Of a stretch of DNA of 9,988 nucleotides, positions 6,540 to 9,988 are shown one piece after another (within the stretch, counting starts at the first letter, position 1; each line of letters begins with the position of its first letter). The notes beneath the pieces were generated by a model that worked only from the letters and a program-made list of their open reading frames with translations, ran no database searches and had not been told where the DNA came from. Location of the stretch: NCBI GenBank assembly GCA_004195335.1, contig SDWK01000685.1:1-9988 (forward strand), given 5' to 3'. A program made the position numbers and the translations under genes. This DNA comes from Shewanella sp. (GTDB lineage Bacteria > Pseudomonadota > Gammaproteobacteria > Enterobacterales > Shewanellaceae).

Positions 6540-6576
6540 ATGGTCTTTTGGTCTAATAAGGCCTGTTGATTTTTAA

Positions 6577-6593
6577 TGCGCTAACGCTGTGCG
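6577..6593. promoter_or_regulatory. predicted NtrC (GlnG) binding site, distal
   Basis: TGCGCTAACGCTGTGCG matches the 17-bp NtrC dyad (TGCACY, five bases, GGTGCA) except at the fourth base, the first base of the right arm and the last base. Its centre at 6585 is 30 bp, about three helical turns, from the proximal site. It lies about 128 bp before the predicted sigma-54 start, a normal enhancer position. Confidence 0.58.
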
Positions 6594-6606
6594 CTTATTG
6601 AATAAA

Positions 6607-6623
6607 CGCACCTGATTGGTGCG
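6607..6623. promoter_or_regulatory. predicted NtrC (GlnG) binding site, proximal
   Basis: CGCACCTGATTGGTGCG is a perfect dyad. It fits the NtrC consensus (TGCACY, five bases, GGTGCA) at every position except the two outermost bases. The centre at 6615 is about 98 bp before the predicted glnK transcription start. NtrC-P at such enhancers is known to activate sigma-54 promoters of nitrogen-limitation genes. Confidence 0.75.
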
Positions 6624-6686
6624 TAAAAATCTACGGGAAGGTCATGGGGTTTAGGTAACCTATTCAAAGTTAAGGTTTTGTAAACT

Positions 6687-6701
6687 TGGCCTGATGATTG
6701 A
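6687..6701 (+). promoter_or_regulatory. sigma-54 (-24/-12) promoter of glnK-amtB
   Basis: TGGCCTGATGATTGA fits the sigma-54 pattern TGGCACG-N4-TTGC. The -24 GG is intact, the following G is in register, the spacing is exact, and TTG of the -12 element is present with the final C replaced by A. The predicted start is near 6713, giving a leader of about 45 nt. The tandem NtrC sites upstream make the call much stronger than the motif alone. Confidence 0.72.
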
Positions 6702-6716
6702 AGTGGTTACTGATAG

Positions 6717-7097
<381 letters not shown>

Positions 7098-7109
7098 AGG
7101 AGAAGCGTG

Positions 7110-8360
7110 ATGGAAGATTTAGTTAAACTTGGCGTGACGGTTTCAGAATTACGATTCGCATTAGATACTTTTTACTTTTTAATTTCAGGTGCTTTAGTGA
7201 TGTGGATGGCCGCTGGGTTTGCCATGCTTGAAGCTGGTCTTGTCAGGTCTAAAAACACGACCGAGATTTTAACCAAAAACGTCTGCCTCTACTCTATCGC
7301 CTGCGTGATGTACCTGCTAGTGGGATATAACATCATGTATGTAGATAATGGCGAAGGCGGTTGGCTACCCTCTATCAGTACTTTAATTGGAAGTCAGGCG
7401 AGTGATGCCGACCATGCTCTTGAATCAGATTTCTTCTTTCAAGTCGTCTTTGTCGCTACAGCTATGTCAATTGTGTCTGGTGCCGTTGCCGAGCGTATGA
7501 AGCTCTGGGCGTTCTTGGCTTTTTCCGTCGTTATGACCGGCTTTATCTATCCAGTAGAAGGTTATTGGACCTGGGGAGGAGGGTTTCTCTCTGAAGCTGG
7601 ATTTGTCGATTTTGCAGGTAGTGGTATTGTGCATATGGCTGGTGCGGCCGCGGCTATTTCCGGTGTGCTTCTACTCGGTGCACGGCAAGGTAAATACAGC
7701 GCTAACGGTCGGGTGAATCCTATTCCGGGTTCAAACTTACCCATGGCAACATTAGGTATGTTTATTCTGTGGATGGGCTGGTTCGGCTTCAATGGAGGTT
7801 CTCAATTGCTGGTATCAGACGCTGAGAACGCAACGGCTGTCGCTAAGATCTTTTTGAATACCAACTCTGCCGCGGCATTCGGGGCCGTATCTGCGCTAGT
7901 CGTGTGTAAGCTGGTGTGGGGAAAGGCTGACCTGACCATGATACTTAACGGAGCATTAGCCGGATTAGTTGCCATTACGGCGGACCCATTGTCACCTTCT
8001 ATCGCCTTTGCCGGAGTCATAGGCCTTGCCGCTGGTGCTCTGGTTATCTTCTCTATTGTGGCGTTAGATAGGGTGAAAATTGATGATCCTGTAGGAGCCA
8101 TTTCAGTTCACGGCGTGGCAGGTTTCTTCGGTTTGATCTTGGTTCCATTTTCAAATGCTGATGCCACGATTCTGGGGCAACTCTATGGTGCTGGTGTTAT
8201 ATTTTCCTGGGTATTTGGAGCCTCATTTGCAGTCTGGTATGTGTTAAAGCTGACTATGGGGATACGCGTTAGCGAAGAGGAGGAGTATAAGGGGATGGAT
8301 GCCTCTGATTGTGGTATCGACGCTTATCCTGAATTTGTTTCTGTGAAAAGCGCTCGCTAG
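7110..8360 (+). CDS. amtB: ammonium transporter (Amt family)
   Basis: This is a 416-residue inner-membrane protein with about eleven hydrophobic helices. Conserved Amt features include GFAMLEAGLVRSKNT (36-50), the AVAER motif (125-129), WTWGGGF (154-160), the pore histidines H175 (GIVHMAG) and H334 (SVHGVAG), the GWFGFNGGS signature (223-231) and the cytosolic tail MGIRVSEEEEYKGMD that docks GlnK. The periplasmic gate phenylalanine appears to be F114. There is no cleavable signal peptide, unlike E. coli AmtB, and the first helix resembles the AMT1-like branch. The ATG at 7110 has AGGAG (7098-7102), which overlaps the glnK stop; a GTG at 7107 is possible but too close to that site. It is cotranscribed with glnK, 12 bp apart. 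Confidence 0.95.
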   Translation: MEDLVKLGVTVSELRFALDTFYFLISGALVMWMAAGFAMLEAGLVRSKNTTEILTKNVCLYSIACVMYLLVGYNIMYVDNGEGGWLPSISTLIGSQASDADHALESDFFFQVVFVATAMSIVSGAVAERMKLWAFLAFSVVMTGFIYPVEGYWTWGGGFLSEAGFVDFAGSGIVHMAGAAAAISGVLLLGARQGKYSANGRVNPIPGSNLPMATLGMFILWMGWFGFNGGSQLLVSDAENATAVAKIFLNTNSAAAFGAVSALVVCKLVWGKADLTMILNGALAGLVAITADPLSPSIAFAGVIGLAAGALVIFSIVALDRVKIDDPVGAISVHGVAGFFGLILVPFSNADATILGQLYGAGVIFSWVFGASFAVWYVLKLTMGIRVSEEEEYKGMDASDCGIDAYPEFVSVKSAR

Positions 8361-8379
8361 ATTCTAATTATCTGTGACC

Positions 8380-8408
8380 AAAAACAGGGCTTATTGCCCT
8401 GTTTTTTT
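8380..8408 (+). terminator. rho-independent terminator of glnK-amtB
   Basis: AAAAACAGGGC (8380-8390) pairs with GCCCTGTTTTT (8396-8406) around a TTATT loop, and the T run continues to 8408. It starts 19 bp after the amtB stop and cleanly ends the operon. Confidence 0.92.
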
Positions 8409-8464
8409 GTATGATGAACAAAGTGGGTGTTTTTCGTACTCATTCGAAATCTGGAGCCTAAGGT

Positions 8465-8821
8465 ATGTTTGATCTTTTAAGGCAAAAGCAAGTGGTGCTA
8501 ATCTGCGCTGCGGCAATAACTTATAGCGTGTCAGTTCCCACTCTGGCGGGGCAGGTTGTGGTACGAAAATCCACTGAAGCTTTCGATGCTTTTGCGGTAA
8601 GAGATCAGGTATTGCGTGAGCATGAATGGCAGGAAGCATTGAGGATGCAACAGCAAATTAATATCTTACAATCATTACCTATGGGCTGCATGCTTATGGC
8701 CCGACCCTATAACTATTATTCCTGCGGCGGAAATTTCTATAGACCCTATCAGTATCAGAATGAAGAGATCTATATTCAAATCGATCCGTTTGACTCTGAA
8801 CCATTGCCACTAAACAAATGA
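8465..8821 (+). CDS. small exported protein of unknown function
   Basis: I do not recognise a family for this 118-residue protein. The N-terminus looks like a Sec signal peptide: MFDLLRQKQ, a hydrophobic stretch at 10-24, then PTLA with probable cleavage after A28. The mature part begins with a charged, probably helical stretch (34-70) ending in a Gln-rich MQQQINILQ. After that come two cysteines, C75 and C87, that could form a disulphide, then an aromatic segment with eight Tyr or Phe residues between 82 and 97, and an acidic tail. There is no lipobox. GGAG (8453-8456) lies eight bases before the ATG. It stands between the amtB terminator and a lipoprotein gene on the same strand, so a cell-envelope role is a guess from location alone. 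Confidence 0.72.
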   Translation: MFDLLRQKQVVLICAAAITYSVSVPTLAGQVVVRKSTEAFDAFAVRDQVLREHEWQEALRMQQQINILQSLPMGCMLMARPYNYYSCGGNFYRPYQYQNEEIYIQIDPFDSEPLPLNK

Positions 8822-8889
8822 TTTATCTTCATCTGTGATGACGAGCATAAGCTTGTTAATGTTTTGTAACCTTTCAGTGTTGCATGATC

Positions 8890-8918
8890 TTTACTCAATG
8901 TCATAAGCTAGGTATAGG
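8890..8918 (+). promoter_or_regulatory. weak sigma-70 promoter candidate for the lipoprotein gene
   Basis: TTTACT (8890-8895) and TATAGG (8913-8918) are 17 bp apart, and each matches the consensus at four of six positions. The leader to the ATG at 8946 would be about 20 nt. The 124-bp gap before this gene has no terminator hairpin that I can see, so cotranscription with the small exported protein is also possible. Confidence 0.25.
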
Positions 8919-8945
8919 ATATTGAAGTTTCTAGGGTGGATTCCA

Positions 8946-9988
8946 ATGGGAAAATTCCTTTCAGTCATCAGCCTGCTTTTCTTGCTCATCCTTCAGGGAT
9001 GCAGTACTGCTTCCGAACGTACTTCTGTTACGAATATTGAAGATTACTTTTATGATGAACACTTTAACGATGTGGCATCACTTACTCAGCCTAATGAGTT
9101 ATTTAAGCTTCCATCCGAGGCCAGTAGTGAACTCAGGAGTGCGATGGCGAGGAAGAATATTCAGCGCTTGAATAATGTGCCTGCTAATGAATGGTTAGCG
9201 CAATATATCAATGCCGAAGAGGGGGCTTTTCAATACCGTGACAATATGACACGAATTCCGAGTGAAACCTTTCATGAACGAGCGGGTAACTGCTTATCTC
9301 TGGTATTACTGACTTCAGCTTTGGCCGATGTACTTGATGTTGAAGTTGAATTTCAGGAAGTTGAGGTTCCACCTGTATGGGATAAGCAGGGGGATTTCTA
9401 TCTTGTTAATGGTCACATTAACTTGAGGTTACTTCCTCCTCTAAATAGCAATACAGTGCATGTGATGAAGCGGGCTATTCAAGTCGATTTCTTACCCGAG
9501 CGTGCGGTACGGGGCTATGGGAAGAAAAAAATCAGTAAGCAGACTGTGATTGCTATGTTTTATAACAACGTGGCCGCAGAGTCTCTGGTCATGGGGGATT
9601 ATGACAAGGCTTATGGTTTATTGAAAGTGGGCTTACAACAGAAACCTGATTTCGTACCGGCACTAAATACGTTGGCAGTGCTTTATAGGTATAAAGGTTT
9701 AGAGCAGGAGGCTGAAACTCTCTATAAATTAGCCCTGACTGTGAATTCTAATGATATGAACGCCTTGTATAATTATGCGGTGATGCTTGGGGACCAAGAT
9801 AGGTTGGAGGAGTGGGCATTAGTTCACAAAAGGCTGGAGCTGGAACGCATTGGCAACCCCTATTATTACTATGACATGGCTCAGCAAGCCTATTTTGATA
9901 AAGAGTATCAAGATGCGTTGCTCTGGTATAAACGTGCGGTGGCTAAGGCCGATTACCGACATGAATTCTATTTCGGCTTATCTCGGGC
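8946..9988 (+). CDS. lipoprotein with transglutaminase-like region and TPR-like repeats (3' end cut by window)
   Basis: The frame is open from the ATG at 8946 to the window edge: 347 complete codons and no stop. AGGG (8933-8936) lies nine bases upstream. Residues 1-19 form a lipoprotein signal ending in LLILQGC, with C19 as the lipidation site; S20 follows, so outer-membrane sorting is expected. Residues about 85-185 look transglutaminase- or papain-like: ETFHERAGNCLSLVLLTSAL with C116, VNGHINLRL with H157, and QVDF with D181 give a candidate Cys-His-Asp triad. From about 200 on, TPR-like helical repeats follow, for example GDYDKAYGLLKVGLQQKPDF (218-236), GLEQEAETLYKLALTVNSND (251-270) and KEYQDALLWYKRAVAKAD (319-336). 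I know this domain order from gammaproteobacterial lipoproteins but not a proven function. The C-terminus is not visible. Confidence 0.82.
   Translation, partial: MGKFLSVISLLFLLILQGCSTASERTSVTNIEDYFYDEHFNDVASLTQPNELFKLPSEASSELRSAMARKNIQRLNNVPANEWLAQYINAEEGAFQYRDNMTRIPSETFHERAGNCLSLVLLTSALADVLDVEVEFQEVEVPPVWDKQGDFYLVNGHINLRLLPPLNSNTVHVMKRAIQVDFLPERAVRGYGKKKISKQTVIAMFYNNVAAESLVMGDYDKAYGLLKVGLQQKPDFVPALNTLAVLYRYKGLEQEAETLYKLALTVNSNDMNALYNYAVMLGDQDRLEEWALVHKRLELERIGNPYYYYDMAQQAYFDKEYQDALLWYKRAVAKADYRHEFYFGLSR

Noticed and set aside
6568..6631. Riboswitch or attenuator ahead of glnK
   Set aside because: The structured region lies upstream of the predicted sigma-54 start and coincides with two NtrC-type DNA sites, so it should not be in the glnK mRNA.
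7562..8101. Minus-strand frames of 76 and 99 codons inside amtB
   Set aside because: They are antisense to a conserved transporter and rich in residues expected from reverse reading of membrane-protein codons.
8391..8639. 82-codon minus-strand frame over the amtB terminator and the small exported gene
   Set aside because: It runs through a clear rho-independent terminator and opposite a gene with signal peptide and Shine-Dalgarno site.

Overview
The window looks like an ordinary, low-to-mid GC chromosomal segment of a marine gammaproteobacterium, most likely Shewanella. The evidence is a stand-alone nrfA without nrfBCD, placed head-to-head with a narQ-narP pair; a YacL/UPF0231 protein; glnK-amtB; and a short interspersed element whose ends read ATACCAATTGCA, a motif I associate with repeats of marine Gammaproteobacteria. 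The species assignment is inference from gene content and order. The first 19 bases are the Tn5/Nextera mosaic end, so the left edge is probably an adapter left on a contig, not genome sequence.

Layout. 1-351: adapter, a possible membrane-protein C-terminus, and a promoter candidate. 352-822: WbuC-type cupin (+). 987-1361: YacL (+), sharing a bidirectional terminator with the convergent narQP operon. 1423-3847 (-): narP and narQ, nitrate/nitrite response regulator and sensor kinase. 3848-4092: divergent control region with a strong CRP-like site and a 7-2-7 NarP/NarL heptamer pair. 4093-5493 (+): nrfA, periplasmic pentahaem ammonifying nitrite reductase, with a terminator. 5606-5871: MITE-like repeat with terminal inverted repeats. 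5939-6481 (-): isochorismatase-like cysteine hydrolase. 6482-6758: nitrogen-control region with two NtrC-type sites 30 bp apart and a sigma-54 -24/-12 promoter. 6759-8360 (+): glnK-amtB, then a terminator. 8465-8821 (+): small exported protein of unknown function. 8946 to the edge (+): lipoprotein with a transglutaminase-like region and TPR-like repeats, cut by the window end.

How the genes fit together. Two nitrogen modules lie close together. NarQ senses nitrate/nitrite and phosphorylates NarP, which probably acts at the heptamer pair upstream of nrfA; NrfA reduces nitrite to ammonium. About 1.3 kb further on, GlnK-AmtB handles ammonium uptake under nitrogen limitation, with a textbook NtrC/sigma-54 architecture. 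A second, weaker heptamer pair overlaps the promoter candidate of the hydrolase gene between them. I see no defence system, CRISPR array, integrase or RNA gene. The least understood items are the small exported protein, the truncated lipoprotein, the MITE-like element and the second NarP-like site.
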